The translations under genes were made by a program, and so were the position numbers. A DNA stretch of 64,000 nucleotides. It comes from Pohlia nutans (taxonomy: Eukaryota > Streptophyta > Bryopsida > Bryales > Mniaceae). The notes beneath the pieces were generated by a model. It was not told the DNA's origin, did not search any database, and saw only the letters and a program-made list of their open reading frames with translations. Of the stretch, positions 1-12,563 are shown in pieces (position 1 is the first letter of the stretch; each line of letters begins with the position of its first letter). The DNA lies in contig CM040102.1 of the NCBI GenBank assembly GCA_022496805.1, forward strand, positions 20,181,955 to 20,245,954. Reading direction: 5' to 3'.

Positions 1-814
1 CAGTAATGCAATCGCCATAGGAGCGGCAATCAATCCTGTTTCAAGTTCTGATGGTTCACAGTACGATATTCGCATCCTGATTTGGAAAGTAAGTGGATCA
101 TTTACCACAATTCTGAAAATCTAAAAGCAGAGCCGTACATGTAGGGAATTTCAATTCTACAATAATGTAGGAGCACCCAATTCCAATAGTGTACCTAATG
201 CCGATAATTTCTACACGTGGCTTTTCATTTTAGAAAGCAAATCTAAGCATGTCATAGAGCCTTTATTGTTTGTTGACCAAAACGATAAGCCATCTATTGT
301 CTACCTAGATGTGCGTTCTAAAATGAAAGCCATGTGTAGAAATTATCGGCATTGGGTACTATGTCAGAATTGGGTGCTCCTACCTTATTCCTGTTGTTTT
401 CATGAACTGATTGCACGATGAATTTCGGACAAGCAGGATCCAGTCAAAGGCAACTGGTGGATGCAGTTCGGGGACCGGCATTTGGTGGGCTATTGGCCTG
501 CATCAATTTTCACACATCTGGCATACAGTGCGACGATGTTGGAGTGGGGAGGGGAGGTTGTCAACACACAACCTGAGGGCCACCATTCGGCCACCACCAT
601 GGGGAGCGGCCAGTTTGCAGAGAAGGGGTTCGCACAGGCCAGCTACCTGCGGAACATTAAGTACGTGGATGTGAACAATGTGCTCCGGACTCCCGTGGGA
701 ATGCAAACGCTAGCTGAACATCCAAATTGTTACAACATTCAAAGTTCATTCAATAGGGAATGGGGCGCCTACTTTTATTACGGTGGACCAGGCCAAAACT
801 CGAATTGCCCTTAG
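1..814 (+). CDS. Neprosin-domain (DUF239) protein, 3' part
   Basis: Partial gene cut by the left edge. Visible exons are <1-88 and 437-814; the first ends at a GTAAGT donor after ..ILIWK, the second starts after an AAGCAG acceptor and runs to TAG at 812-814. The protein piece has the hallmarks of the C-terminal neprosin domain: SQYDIRILIWK, then GNWWMQFGDRHLVGYWP, EWGGEVVN, MGSGQF and the family's usual ending YYGGPGQNSNCP. Neprosins are secreted glutamic peptidases, first known from Nepenthes as prolyl endopeptidases; one of the two catalytic Glu residues probably lies in the EWGGE motif (inference from its distance to the C-terminus). The N-terminal propeptide and the other catalytic Glu would lie left of the window. 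The 348-bp intron carries a MITE (163-387). Convergent with the BSL gene. Confidence 0.9.
163..387. repeat. AGGTAG-type MITE in the neprosin intron
   Basis: About 225 bp with imperfect inverted ends: GGAGCACCCAATT at the left and AATTGGGTGCTCC at the right, closing with CTACCTTA. An inner inverted pair (GATAATTTCTACAC / GTGTAGAAATTATC) continues the symmetry. A related copy lies at 18327-18553. The left edge (TAATGTAGG) has drifted from TAAGGTAGG. No coding capacity. Confidence 0.75.
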
Positions 815-911
815 GGTACAAACCACACAGCCTCTTCAATATAGAACAATTCTTTTGTAATAGAACCCCAGGGTTATGGTAGATACCACTGGTTCCCAGG
901 CTGTCGAGTAT

Positions 912-917
912 AATAAA
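912..917 (+). other. Candidate poly(A) signal of the neprosin gene
   Basis: AATAAA about 100 bases downstream of the neprosin stop codon, a plausible 3'-end signal. Only the hexamer supports it. Confidence 0.35.
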
Positions 918-931
918 AGCTAATGCCAAGC

Positions 932-996
932 AAGGTGCATTCATGATCCGGTGTAATACACAATCATGTGGTCACTTCGGATCATGCATTCACCTT
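932..996. repeat. Short hairpin repeat
   Basis: A 65-bp imperfect palindrome: AAGGTGCATTCATGATCCG at the left answers CGGATCATGCATTCACCTT at the right. It could be a tiny MITE or a 3'-end stem-loop. Confidence 0.5.
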
Positions 997-1485
997 AACT
1001 TAGCCCTGTTACAACATAAAATGTTCAGCTCCAGAACTTACCAGCAGTGCTGTCCACCTCTTCCGTGCGATGTGCTCCATTTCCCTCCCAGCTCTTTGCT
1101 GTAACAGATACTTCCACATGTATTTCACACATACACACTGCGAATTGTAGAAAACTGTATGACAATAGCTCGACCATGACAAGGATTGAGGCGGTAACAA
1201 GGGAATATCAGCTCCATGTCTAAAATATATTTTGAAAGGGAGTGACATGTACCTGCTATTATTATGATACTCAATTCACGTTCTATCCACAATCACAGTC
1301 CGTTGACCCAACTAACATCTGGATGATTATGCTCACAACTCGGCTCGGCACCTCCGTAAAAAACCGGCGCATGTGGACCTAGTCTCAAGGAATCACAAAT
1401 ATACTTTACAACACCTACTTGAACAACATTTGCCATCGACACATATATATGTGCAGGCACTAAAACTTGTTAAAACTGGTTACTA

Positions 1486-4400
1486 TCAAATCCAGGCTAA
1501 AGAGCCACGATCCTGTGCAGGTTGAGGACGTCCTCTTGTTGGTGTAGGAGGCCTATGCTCATTAAGTTCCTGTTAGACCATACAAAAAAACACTCATTTC
1601 TTAGTCCCATCAACAACTTTTAACATATCTTGAAGCTGTTTCTTTCAAGACTTTCAACCTTGCTTGTTCACCTACACCTTCTAGTAATGGAGAAAAATTA
1701 TCGTCAACACCAGACCTTAAACTCGATCTTGGATAGAATATCAAAAATCGAACAATATGCAGAAAGACTTAGCAGGTACCTGCATCCAGGTGTCGTCGAG
1801 GTGATGTTCAGGAGACGACTCAGGTGATGTGATCGCAGGTGGGAGTGGGTGGATAAGCTTAGGAACTACAACTAAATCCCTACCAAGAACCAAAATTGCT
1901 CCTGCATTGTTTGCAGTCCCTGTAGAATCAACACTCTCTTAATCAACCACCGTAATGTTATGATTTTGACACCCGCACCTGAACAAAAGCCACATATATG
2001 GACCATGGAAATTTGAGACAACAAATTCTAATTGTAGGATTGAGGCACACATACCGCAATAGTTTGTAGCCGAAAATAGCGTAATCAGGTGACCTTGGGC
2101 AAATCGTTCGAAACCATCCATTACACATTCATGGGCTCTCACAATGAGCTGGAGATCATTATTCTTACAGAACTCCATGACACGGTCTGGCTGAAAATTC
2201 CAAACCACAAACGCTGTTGTTAACTACCAATGACTTGAAGCAAGAATAGAAAGGTTGCATACCCCATTCTGTATATAGAAAGACATAGTGCACAAAAATG
2301 CGATTAATTGAACTAAGAAACTCACCCCAAAAGTAACCAAGCCTGGACCTCGTGCATTTGGACGCAGACCCTCAACGCTATCATTCTCAGTTGGATCAGA
2401 CCTGTCCAAGAGCTTGTTAAATCAGTCAAAAGTAACAAGGAAATCATAAAACCAAATGCGCCAAGATACAGACGGTGCCAACAGAGAAACAACAACAGAA
2501 TAATCGATGAAGCGGCACGATAGACAGATTTACACTGTACCAAAGCAGGTCCATCAGCACAACAGAGCCAGCCTCCATAGTGATAGGCCGTTGTAGGTCT
2601 TCAATCTGACGTACATAATTGATAGATCGTCCAATTCCACCATGCATGCAGATAATCTTCTTCTCTATTAATGCTGCAAGCGGCAACCAATTAAAGAGCT
2701 GATTGATTCGCTGCCATGCCCAGATGCCATCACGTTCCCCCTGCATAAAAATCAAATGTCACTACCACAGAATGTAATTGGAACAAATTGACGAGTAGGG
2801 ACTCTGTAAATTGTAGTAAATTAAAAAATGCCTACTGACTTGGCAGTATGAGGTGCGATTAGAGAGCAAGGAAACATACCATGCGTTCTATGCATTCAAT
2901 ACGAAAACCAAATAGAGCATTAATGTCAGCAGCTTCGTGATTGCCTCGAATAAGGTGGACATTTGTAGGATACTCAATCTGCCACAAAGGTAATGATAAT
3001 GAGTCATAAAAGCACTGAAAACGGTGAGATCCTTCTATACTCTACATATCAGATAAACTATTGTAAATTTGGGCCAAAGGATCTTACAGTTTCAGCAGAA
3101 ATTGTTTCAATCTATAAAGAATATTCACCAGATTATACTTTACAATGCTATAGCAAAAGTTAGTCATTGCTGACATACTGCTTGACATGTATAACTTCAA
3201 GAACGATCACACAATCCTGCTCGAGAAAAGGGAATAGAAAATGCTGTTACATATAACAGCTCACCTTCAGGGCAAGTAGCAAAGTGATTGTCTCTAAGCT
3301 GTGCTGCCCTCTATCAACGTAGTCTCCCAAGAAAAGATAGTCAATATACCTGAAAAACGAAATTTAGGGAAATGAAAAACTACATAATATAATATGAAAA
3401 TATGAACATATGAAAATATGAACATATGAATATAAATCATATGAACAACTTTCCACGATGATTCAAATGCTGCAGGTCACTCAACAGAGTGTCGACAAGT
3501 ATGAGCCATGAGATTACATACGTGATATCGCCTGCAGTAGATGGGGAACCGTATTCATCAAACAAGCGCATAAGGTCTCCAAATTGACCATGAAGGTCGC
3601 CAAAGATTTTAACTGGTGCTCTTATTTGTAAAACACTTGGTTCTTGGGCAAAAAGTCTTTCTGCTGTATTACAAAGGTCAGCTATTTCATTACAATCCAA
3701 GAAAAACTGCCGTTTTGTCGGTGGCTTCCAGCCCCGTGGTTTAAGCAAGTAGGACAGGACCTGCACATAAAACCAACACTTAGCAATGGACACCTAGTAA
3801 GACATAAAAGCTCTAGTTTCAGCATTGAGAGCACCTCGATGCATATCATAAGACAGGGACACATGTAGAATCGGGGACCTCACCTCGACAAATGTCCCTC
3901 CTGGCAACATTCTCTAAGAGAGTGCCCCACGGGAGGTTCCCGATTCTACATTCTATCCCATAAGACACACTGTCTATAAGCATGTTTTTCAACTTTGTAA
4001 CCTGCTTGAACACTACAAAACGTACAGAAATGTACTCATATTGCAGCACAAACTACTCATATACCAGCAGAGAAAACAGTAAGAGGTCATAAACGATACA
4101 AAATGGCTACAGATATTCCCAGTTCCCCACTATATTCCTATGATACACTTTGATTACCAAAGGAAGTCGAGAAAAAATCCTGCACACCTTTTTCTGCACA
4201 CCACTTATGGACATTTGACGATCCAATAACCGTCTTGCATTATAACCGGCATTATCGGGAGTTCCATAGCTGACTCGCCGTCCCTCATTCTCAAACTGAT
4301 CAATTGAAAGTTGCCTAACAAGTCCACCAAGAGCCCCGCCAGACTCAGCTGCAACGACAACCTGCACTCGCCCACAAGTTCAACTCAGATGTCCCCTCTT

Positions 4401-7400
4401 GCCTTGATGTATACTCTCAAATCGCGTCATCAAGACAAACTGTGAGTTATTTGTGTCTATCTTATAAAGGACGGCATCTGGTTCCATTAGAAAACACAAT
4501 TTAGGCAAGAGATTCAGGCAAGATGAAAAAAGCATGAGCTGCCAAATGAAAAAATAACGGATTGATAAAAACTAGTAACAAAGCAAGGGGATAATTACCG
4601 CTCTGTGATGCAACCTCACACCCGTGGGAGGAGTCTGAACTGGCGTAGTAGCCATAGACGCCCCATTCATGCTAATAAGTGCTGCAGAGGATGGTGACGA
4701 AGGAGGTTTCCCACTCGGAGTAGCTTCAGCTCCCCGATCACTGTGCGGCTCAAATTCTCCATTCTGATGACGAGATTTTGCTTCAGCAGCAGCTAAGGCA
4801 GCACTTATAGCTTCTGCTTCAGCTGTTGACGCTTCCACAAGAGACTCTACTCCTCCTCTTTCACTCCTGGCAATACACAGAAAATCGGATGAACATGTTG
4901 CATGCTAAAAAGTTCAATAGACAAATAAGTCCAATCATACAACAGAAACTTCCTGATGCGCCGAGTGCTAAATTTGAAAACGTTGGTATCTTCGGTGTAC
5001 GGATGACAACTGCAATGATTTCAAAACTGCCCGGAGCAGGTAATTTAGATGTTCCGAAGCGTAAACCCAAGCTAGATCTCATGTCAAGTTAAGGTTAAAA
5101 GCCCGCTTCTTATTAAACAAAAAAGATCGAGATCGTAATTGACAGTCAACAAAATAATTGAGCATTTATGGTCAGCATCTTACCTGTGTCCATGTGACAC
5201 AGCGTTTTCAGTACTAATATCCATTGTTGTATCACCCTTCACAGGTGCTGCGACTGGATTAGCCAACAAAACGGAGGCTCCATCAGCTCCCGGAGAATCA
5301 GGATGTGGTGGTTTTCGCACCTCCTGAGGCTTATGAGATGGTAGTGGCTTAGGTGAAGGTGCAATTGCCGCTGCATGCAGAGCTGCTGGCGTGGTTTCTA
5401 CTGCTGCCAAATCTTCTGCTACTAATAAATCGTCCAGCAACACTCCTGTTCAATCCAGAATCGTAAATCAAATGACATATAGCGTAAGCTACTCTAATTG
5501 TATCAGTTCTTCTAGTCGATCTTTAGGATGTTTACCTTGATATGTGTTAACATTACATAGAACTGAGCCATGAACGTTAAGGTCTAGTACACTTGGATGA
5601 CTCCAACCAATGTAAAACCTTCTCTCCTTTCAGTCACAAATTTAACGTAGGATCTCAAAATTTTAGCACAAAGAGCACAACAAAAACACAATATCAAATA
5701 TAAAAATTGAGCATGACACTAGGTACAAATCTTGAAAAATTGAAGGTACCTCCTCTAAGTCCGCCGTACATAAAAACAAGATCACCCACAGAGGCAGCAG
5801 CATGACGACAGCGCCTTGTTAACTCATTAATTGCATCTCCACCTGCTGCATCGTTACTAAACCTTCCTATTCGTGGACTGGTGACTATCCCTCTTCTATC
5901 GCACCACACCCCAGCAGCCGTATCCAGCACTGCAGAATTACAGTAACAAAGCAAGGTTTAACAACCAAAGGTGATTCATGGGAAAATGATCAATTCTATG
6001 TAGTCAAATGCAATATTCTACTACCAACTCCACTACCAAGGGACTGAAGATAAAATATCCTCCCTAGCATGCAATCTCTCAGCCAAGTGCTGCAGCGTAA
6101 AGACACTGGACATTAGATGTACAAAATTCCATGCGAACCTGCCACACTAGAAGAGTCCTCAACCATCCGACCACCACCAAGAGCTCCCCCTGAAACATGT
6201 AGTCTCGCATTTACAAACACCTGCACATAACATATGTGGAATTGTAGACCCATCATATTCAGAAAGGTGGAAAAAGCAACCTGCATACGGAACGTTCAAA
6301 ACATAATATCCTTTAAACTATAGAAAATTTAAGCCATTATCAACAACGAGATGATGTGACTCTGCAATACGTGGCCCAGCTCAATGCTCCAAGAAAAGGT
6401 TTACAGCTGCATGTTGATATCTTGGAGACGGAGATATGCCAGGTGCTACTGCCCATTCCCACCTACCATCACGGTGCTTTGCAAGGCCATATGCACTATC
6501 AAGTGGCTGCAAGAAAATACAGACCCACATGGTTAAAGACCAAGGTATTTGCTCATTGTACATGCTGAATTACATATTTCGATTTGAGCAAATCCTTGCT
6601 AACATAGACTCCAACAACATTAGCCAAGATCACCAAAGCTGAACATACCACACTATTGGCATCCCTTCCACCAGAAAGAAGAAGTAGACCATCCGATCGT
6701 GCACAAGCTGTGGCATACCTGTAATGAAACAAAAAATGTAAAACAAAAAGGCATTAGTCTCTTCTCTTAGAAAGCAGGAAAGATAAAACAGGAACCAGTG
6801 CTGAATCAATCAGTGGTCTAAAGCATGACAATGACAACTCAATACCAAAACTAGATCGTGAAATTAACTGAGAAGTGCCTCAATAATATTGTGGATTCCA
6901 AGAACGATTAGCAATTTATACAAAGGCCAATCCTACATCATATACGTCGATAAATATGGACATGCTTTATCACAAAATCACCACCTTTGTGACAAAGAGA
7001 ATCACCCAGTGTGCTGCTATTTACTTGTATAATACTCGGCAATCCTTATTAGAATTATTTTTTAGTAACTCACATGCATGGTGGAGGACCATCGCCTTCG
7101 GGCTCCAGCTTCCTCCACTCGTAGGGTTTGGCAGCTGTATCAAGCGCCCATACATCCGCAAGCGGGCGTTTACCTGCCAGAAAAAATCCTTGTGAGTAAA
7201 TATAACACTAAATCCAGAACTTCGTAAGGGTTCAAAGAGTAGTCTACGCACCATCATTTCCGCTGATAGAGAGGATGAATCGCTGTCCAACCAAAGCCAT
7301 GACATGCCCATAACGAGGTCCTGGACCTGGCCCTTGCACAACCACCCTACCAAAGTTGAACCCCTTCAGTCCAGGTACTTAACAATGGACCGACGTTTTC

Positions 7401-9105
7401 CATAATTCAAGAGATTCAGTTCCCTACTAAAGCAATGACAAACAACAAGCATAAAGTGTAAGTGTATAACTTTCGGAAAAAACTTCGCTATGAAACTATT
7501 TCATCGGACATCTAGCATGTAAATACTGGATATTATTTCTCTAGTCAATTCGCGGCTATAATCTTACAATGGCATCCTTTACACTGATAACTGCCATAAA
7601 ATCACCCACCTGTGCCATCTCGGCTTGGCTTGAGTGAGGTCCAAAACATGCAGATCATCCATCGAGAGCCCTGCTGGTCCAATTCCTCCCTGTGATGATT
7701 CCACCTTTGTCAGCCCATCTCTGACACCTACGTGAGATAACAAAATAGCATACTAACACGTACAGCTGCTGAATGTTGCGACATCAAAACCTCTCAGTTT
7801 GCCACACCTGAATCACCACCATAGTGCCTACAGCAGTTGCTGCGTGTGCAGCTCGAGGAGAAGGAGGATCTCCAACAGGAGTAAGCCTGCGCCACATGCA
7901 AGTAAACGTCGGCCACGTGTCTTTGAAGCAACTTACAATCCTGACTTATCTACACATAATGCTGGAGTCAATTGAGTTAACACTCAATCTCATTGAAAGG
8001 AAATCACACAACAAGAAGGCAGTCTAGTACTTCCTCCCTGATAAATCTCCAAGACACTTTCTGCCGACCTTGAGCTCTCAAACTCAGAATATCTAGAAGC
8101 CTTACAATAAGCTAACCTAAAACAGCCAATTCTTAAAATAGCACAATGTGGAGGACAGTTCCAAATCTAAAATGCCCCTTACGAAACACTAAACCCTCAC
8201 GGTACAGATTAATGATAGTGTCGCTAACAAACTAACACAATTGCAAGTGCAGTGCGGGAAGAGCTAACCTCGTCCATTTGTTAGACTGTACGTCAAAGCA
8301 GTGCACATCAGCAGTAGCACCTGCCAAACCTGTACAACCAATGCGAATCAGCTAAAACGACACCTGAATATTGATCTCAGAGCTCGCTTCGCTAGAAATC
8401 ATCCGGAAGCGATCAATTAGGGGTACTGAGCCGGAATTCGAGATTGCAAGTCAATTGAATTTGTTTCGATTACGAATCACTACTCCAAAAATGTGTTGCA
8501 GGTGGTTTCGCTAAACCTAGATCAAGTGTTCGAATTCTTATCATAAACCATTTCCAACACCAATTCATACGAACTTCCTGCTCTCAAATCACACACAACT
8601 CGTCTAGAAACATACGAATGCCGGCACCAGGCGAGGCAGCTTGAGGACCAGCTGCACTGCTCCCTTCCAAGGCTGTGGCGCCACCAAAGAGTATAAGCCT
8701 GGGGCCAATATATCCAGGCGATCCCTCTTCATTCACAGCAGACACCGCCGTTAACGTGTGACCGCACCGTGGACCAGGCCCGTCATCCCGCTTATCCATT
8801 ACAGAGTCCACTACCCGGTACGCAGGTGCAGGCCGTGGGCCAGCAGCAGCCGCTACGTGGTGATACGGCTGCTGAGAGATCACCGGTGTGGCTGCCTCAG
8901 CCTCCCCGACACCATTCCCCGACACTTCCCCTGCCTCATCAACAACCTCAGGGGCCTCATTAACCTTTTCCCGTTCATTCTGGCCTTCATTCACCTCCTC
9001 CTCTTGCGCATCATTCTCTTCCTCTTTTTTTGTTCCATTCTGCTCTACTACAACCTGCTCATTCTGCTCTACTACCGCCTGTTCTCCCATTGCATCCACC
9101 TCCAT
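1486..9105 (-). CDS. BSL: BSL-family Kelch-repeat/PP1-like Ser/Thr phosphatase
   Basis: Orthologue of Arabidopsis BSU1/BSL1-3, phosphatases that act in brassinosteroid signalling (known for the family: dephosphorylation of BIN2-type kinases). Exons (-): 9105-8616, 8329-8269, 7886-7808, 7689-7610, 7346-7252, 7173-7074, 6718-6649, 6506-6405, 6220-6139, 5929-5750, 5445-5184, 4866-4599, 4361-4188, 3760-3522, 3349-3265, 2978-2880, 2740-2541, 2401-2326, 2190-2055, 1919-1780, 1569-1486. They sum to 3102 bp, 1033 aa, close to Arabidopsis BSL2. An acidic Glu/Asn/Val-rich N-terminus (~1-75) is followed by Kelch repeats (~90-480; [20 protein letters not shown]), a linker, and a phosphatase domain from ~680 with GDLHGQ (735), GDYVDRG (769), RGNHE (800), MHGG (855) and RAHE (935). 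All PP1 metal ligands are present. It ends SLAWI. Start chosen as the first ATG of the acidic exon. Intact; BSL2 versus BSL1/3 is not settled. Confidence 0.96.
3862..3951. repeat. Hairpin MITE in BSL intron 13
   Basis: About 90 bp with ends TGTAGAATCGGGGACCTC and its near-perfect reverse complement. Similar ends (TAGAATAGCAGACC) bound the element at 20664-20757, so the two may share a mobilising enzyme. Confidence 0.6.
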
Positions 9106-9640
9106 AACCCTAACTCAACAACCTAATCGCATCTCCACCTCCCTACTTCATCTCGCACCGTCATTTTCAAGCATCCACACACACTAACAAGCACCGCTCC
9201 GATCCATCAAATGCCATTCAAGTGCATGTGCCTCCAATCTTCCGAATCTTGACGGCAACCTCGTATGTTTTATCGACCTAAACTGAACGGGGAAAAACTC
9301 CAGGTCTTGAAGTTGCGCAAATCCAACAGCTAGCTACGTCCGTCCGTCCCTTTCGGCCGACGCCTGCGTCCCACGCACACACACGCGCACACCAGCGCCA
9401 AAGCCAGACAATAGAACAGAACAAACAGTCACAGGAAGGGACGTGAGTGAGAAGGCAGGCAGCCGCAGCCAGAACGAAGGCAACGAACGAACGAAGGCGA
9501 CGACCGACGATAAAGATAAGGAAAGCGTGACGGAGTGCGGTCCATTGGATTCCAACCATTTCTTTCCGGCGAGGAGGGAAGGCCAGCGTGGGGACGGGTG
9601 ACCGTGGTCGGAAAGACCGGGGCCCCGCTATGCTCAACTT
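9106..9640 (-). promoter_or_regulatory. BSL 5' leader and promoter region
   Basis: A locally GC- and CT-rich stretch directly upstream of the BSL start codon, in contrast to the AT-rich DNA beyond ~9640. The short open frames here are not conserved-looking. No TATA box was convincing and no 5'-UTR intron could be placed. Confidence 0.45.
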
Positions 9641-10090
9641 GCTTTTTCACAAAGTTTTCATATCCAAAAGTCTCTATTGAACATGAAAAAAAATTCTGAA
9701 GCCTTCTCAAAACTCATCGTATGAAAAAATAACATGTCTATGCACCGATTGGTGCCCAAAAGAAAAGTCCCAAAACCGGTTTAAAAAAAGTGACGCGTTC
9801 TGATTTATTTTTTTAAATGAGTTTAGGGGAGAAAAAAAATAAAAATAAAAATTTGTGGATGGAGAACTGTCCGAGAGTAGTACGGTGGAGAGTTAGAGAG
9901 GCATATTGTGAAGTTTTATATTACTAATGAAGTTATATTAAGACCAATGTTGAGATGAGTGTTTGGAAATGGTAAAGACGACAAGGGAAATGATTCTTAC
10001 CAAACCATTGTTTGAGGCCTAAGAGTTTACATGTACAACCCCATAGTGGTCAATCAATTGGTTTAGCCTAATAAATTGTGGAGGAGGATT
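9641..10090. other. AT-rich spacer
   Basis: AT-rich DNA leading into the hAT-like fragment. Nothing else recognised. Confidence 0.5.
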
Positions 10091-10225
10091 ATGATGATTC
10101 CACTTAATAACGCTATATGTGAAAAAGAATTCTTTAAACAAAATTTGATCAAGAGTCACATGGAAACGAGGTTGAAGCTAGTGACTTTGAGTGCTCTATT
10201 GCGCATTTTGTGTATAACATTCCAG
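10091..10225 (+). pseudogene. hAT-like transposase C-terminal fragment
   Basis: A 45-codon open stretch ending at TGA contains NNAICEKEFFKQNLIKSH followed by RLKLVTLSALLRI. This resembles the C-terminal dimerisation region of hAT-type transposases and their domesticated relatives, where an Asn-Ala-x-x-E-R-x-F/S core precedes Leu-x-x-L-x-x-L-x-R-I. Upstream codons in the same frame are broken by stops, so this is a relic. A possibly related BED-finger fragment lies near 49.6 kb. Confidence 0.5.
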
Positions 10226-10984
10226 TGAAAAACACAAATTGGAATGTTGTGATGATTGTTAGGAGAAACATGGAGAACAAAAGAATCCATCCTTGTTACA
10301 AGAAATTTTAAGCCCCAGAAGGCTTCAAGTTAATAATCCAAAAAATTATCTATTTTTTTAAGATTATTTTTAATAATAGTTAAATAGTTAAATATTTAAA
10401 AATCTTAAATTTGACGTGGCATTAGTCCGATCACATCAAACTGGATATTAAAATATTTCTTTAAGATAAATATTTTAAATTAATTATTCAACATATTTTT
10501 AATATTAAAAATTGTTTTAAACATATTTTAAACCTTTTAAAAACGTTTTTACAACTATTTTATTCATAATTTATTTCAAAATATTTTCATTTAAAATTTA
10601 TTCCAAGAAAAAATTAGACTCTTGAATGAACATCGAAAAAGCCCCATGGAGGGTTCATTTCTCTTCTAAGGTAACAATATCTAAAAGCAAGCATTTCCTT
10701 AAAGCGTGCATAGCTCAATCTTCTATAATAAGTAGGTTTTAACACCCTATTGTTGATGAGAATGTGCACAATCTGAACATCAGAGTTTAGGGTCACTTTA
10801 AGATCAACCTATAGTCAGCACTTTGGAAATTCATAACTTATTCATACGGTATATAAATAATGCATGCTAAAGTGCGTTGGAATCCTCTTGAACTTGCTAA
10901 AGACCCACTGAAAATAGTTACCTTAATGCTTTATTGAATGGTAACTCAAAACTTTGCTCCCGAGTAAACGCACGCCCATACCTG
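10226..10984. other. AT-rich spacer, no gene seen
   Basis: Very AT-rich, with runs of TTTTAAA-like sequence around 10360-10620. I see no gene, tRNA or complete repeat. Confidence 0.5.
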
Positions 10985-11396
10985 TAGGGTTGGATAACCT
11001 ATTACCACCACCTCCCCCATTTATGACAGGTACAACTTTCTTGGAGCCACCACAATTGAGACCCAAACCACCAATTTCACTATTCAAGTAGACCAATGAC
11101 ATGCCAAGAATTGCGAAGAAATAGCTGGTGGTTTTGGGTTAGCTCATGAGCGGATCTAGGAACAACAAAGTGTGAACTTAGGAAATTGGTATGTGATGTA
11201 TGGATAAAAGGTTACTTTCCACTTTGGAATTTTGTATAAAATTGACAAATGCGAATTAGATGTTACAAATTTTTGCAATCCTCATCAAAACCTATTTCGA
11301 ATGCAGTCATATTTTTTTTGGGAATCTAGCACTGCCAAAAATAGGCCAGATTGCTTAAGTTGGTGGTAATAGGTTATCCAACCTTACCACCTCATG
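10985..11396. repeat. MITE, AGGTTGG/TA group
   Basis: 412 bp bounded by TA, with left end AGGGTTGGATAACCTATTAC and right end GTAATAGGTTATCCAACCT. Its interior (a GTTACTTTCCACTTTGGAAT stretch) recurs at 15897-16216 and 26175-26471, and another interior part recurs inverted in 25075-25475. Confidence 0.75.
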
Positions 11397-12432
11397 GACG
11401 GAGGTGCATTGAAAACTCCGTTGCTTAAATCAAGTGAAGTCAACCTCTCCGGGTCCAAAAATTACGGCGCTGCTCTCATGCTCTCCCGCTCATTCTTTCC
11501 CGTACTCTTGTTCGCACCGCCTTTACAATCGATGTCCTCTTCAACTGGAATGCAATCTCCAAAGGTTTGATGATTCTGCTTTGCATAATATATTGAGAAG
11601 AAACTGGATCAATTGATCAACACAGGGAGCCTCGTCCACTTCACTAGGAAGTAAACATCACTCCCAAAACTGTTGTTTATAGCAAGTTTTGCAAGTGGTA
11701 GTTCAATTCAGCAAGTGAAGAATTTACCATCGTTCTTGTACATATTACTAAATGGTGATATGGTTAGGGTTCTGTATGCAAGAGATTTCAGTATGCTACG
11801 TAGAATATGCACCACGTCGCTCCAGATCAATTGCAGCCTGTTGAATGTCTTCATATTAACTAGCTATGAATGGAGCATATTTTCAGCTACTAATCTGTAA
11901 ACTAAGCCACCTGGATAATTTTCTCTACAGTTCAGTAGTGAGCGCATTCCGTCAACAACGAAACTTCGTGTACTTCAATTGTATTAACTTGTGAGAATTC
12001 ATAGCTTCAAAGTAACAGGCATGACTTCATATTGCGCTACGACAGTTTCTTCTCTAAAGAATAGAGCCCTGCCAAAAGTATGTTACAAATGCCTACAACA
12101 TGACACTTGTTCTTTCTTCTTGGATTATTTCTGGGGCTGCGACCTCTGCTTACCAGCCTGGGATTGCTCCTTCCGTTCGCATCTTCAAACCCTGATGTCA
12201 AAGCTCCCACTAGTAGGAAATGTGTCGCTTTTCACTTACTGTAAATAAAAAAAAGGAATGAAACGACGCCATGCACATGGGTTGTGTTAGTGCTGGTGAG
12301 TGGTTTTGGTCACAAGAAGACAAAAATATAGGCACAATATTCTGTCACTATTCACTGTTTCCACAAAGTGGGGAATGAAAAACGACAAATCTACTACTAG
12401 TGTCCTCAAGCTCCCCATTCATCATGTTATCA
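11397..12432. other. Spacer, no gene seen
   Basis: Mixed-composition DNA with only short open frames that match no family I recognise. It could be decayed transposon sequence. Confidence 0.45.
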
Positions 12433-12563
12433 CACTAAAAGAAAAGAGGGACTTGTTCACTCAGCTTGAAGTGGGATTATGAATGAATTTGGCAACATTT
12501 GAGTGAGTTTGGTCAAATCTGAATGAACATGCTTAGTGTATAAGTCCCTCTTTTTTTCTAGTG
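12433..12563. repeat. CACTA-like mini-element
   Basis: 131 bp with ends CACTAAAAGAAAAGAGGGAC and the reverse complement GTCCCTCTTTTTTTCTAGTG. The ends resemble plant CACTA (En/Spm) termini, which typically read CACTACAAGAAAA. No clear target duplication was found. Confidence 0.55.

Larger units (their letters stand above)
815..1485. other. Convergent 3' region between two genes
   Basis: Spacer between the neprosin stop codon and the BSL stop codon. It holds a poly(A)-signal-like AATAAA and a short hairpin repeat (both listed). I see no further gene. Confidence 0.6.

Noticed and set aside
8758..9187. Plus-strand Ser/Pro-rich frames opposite BSL exon 1
   Set aside because: Antisense shadows of the acidic, Glu-rich BSL N-terminus.
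9278..9710. Minus-strand frames upstream of BSL
   Set aside because: Low-complexity, CT-rich leader sequence; no homology, and the BSL start codon lies downstream.
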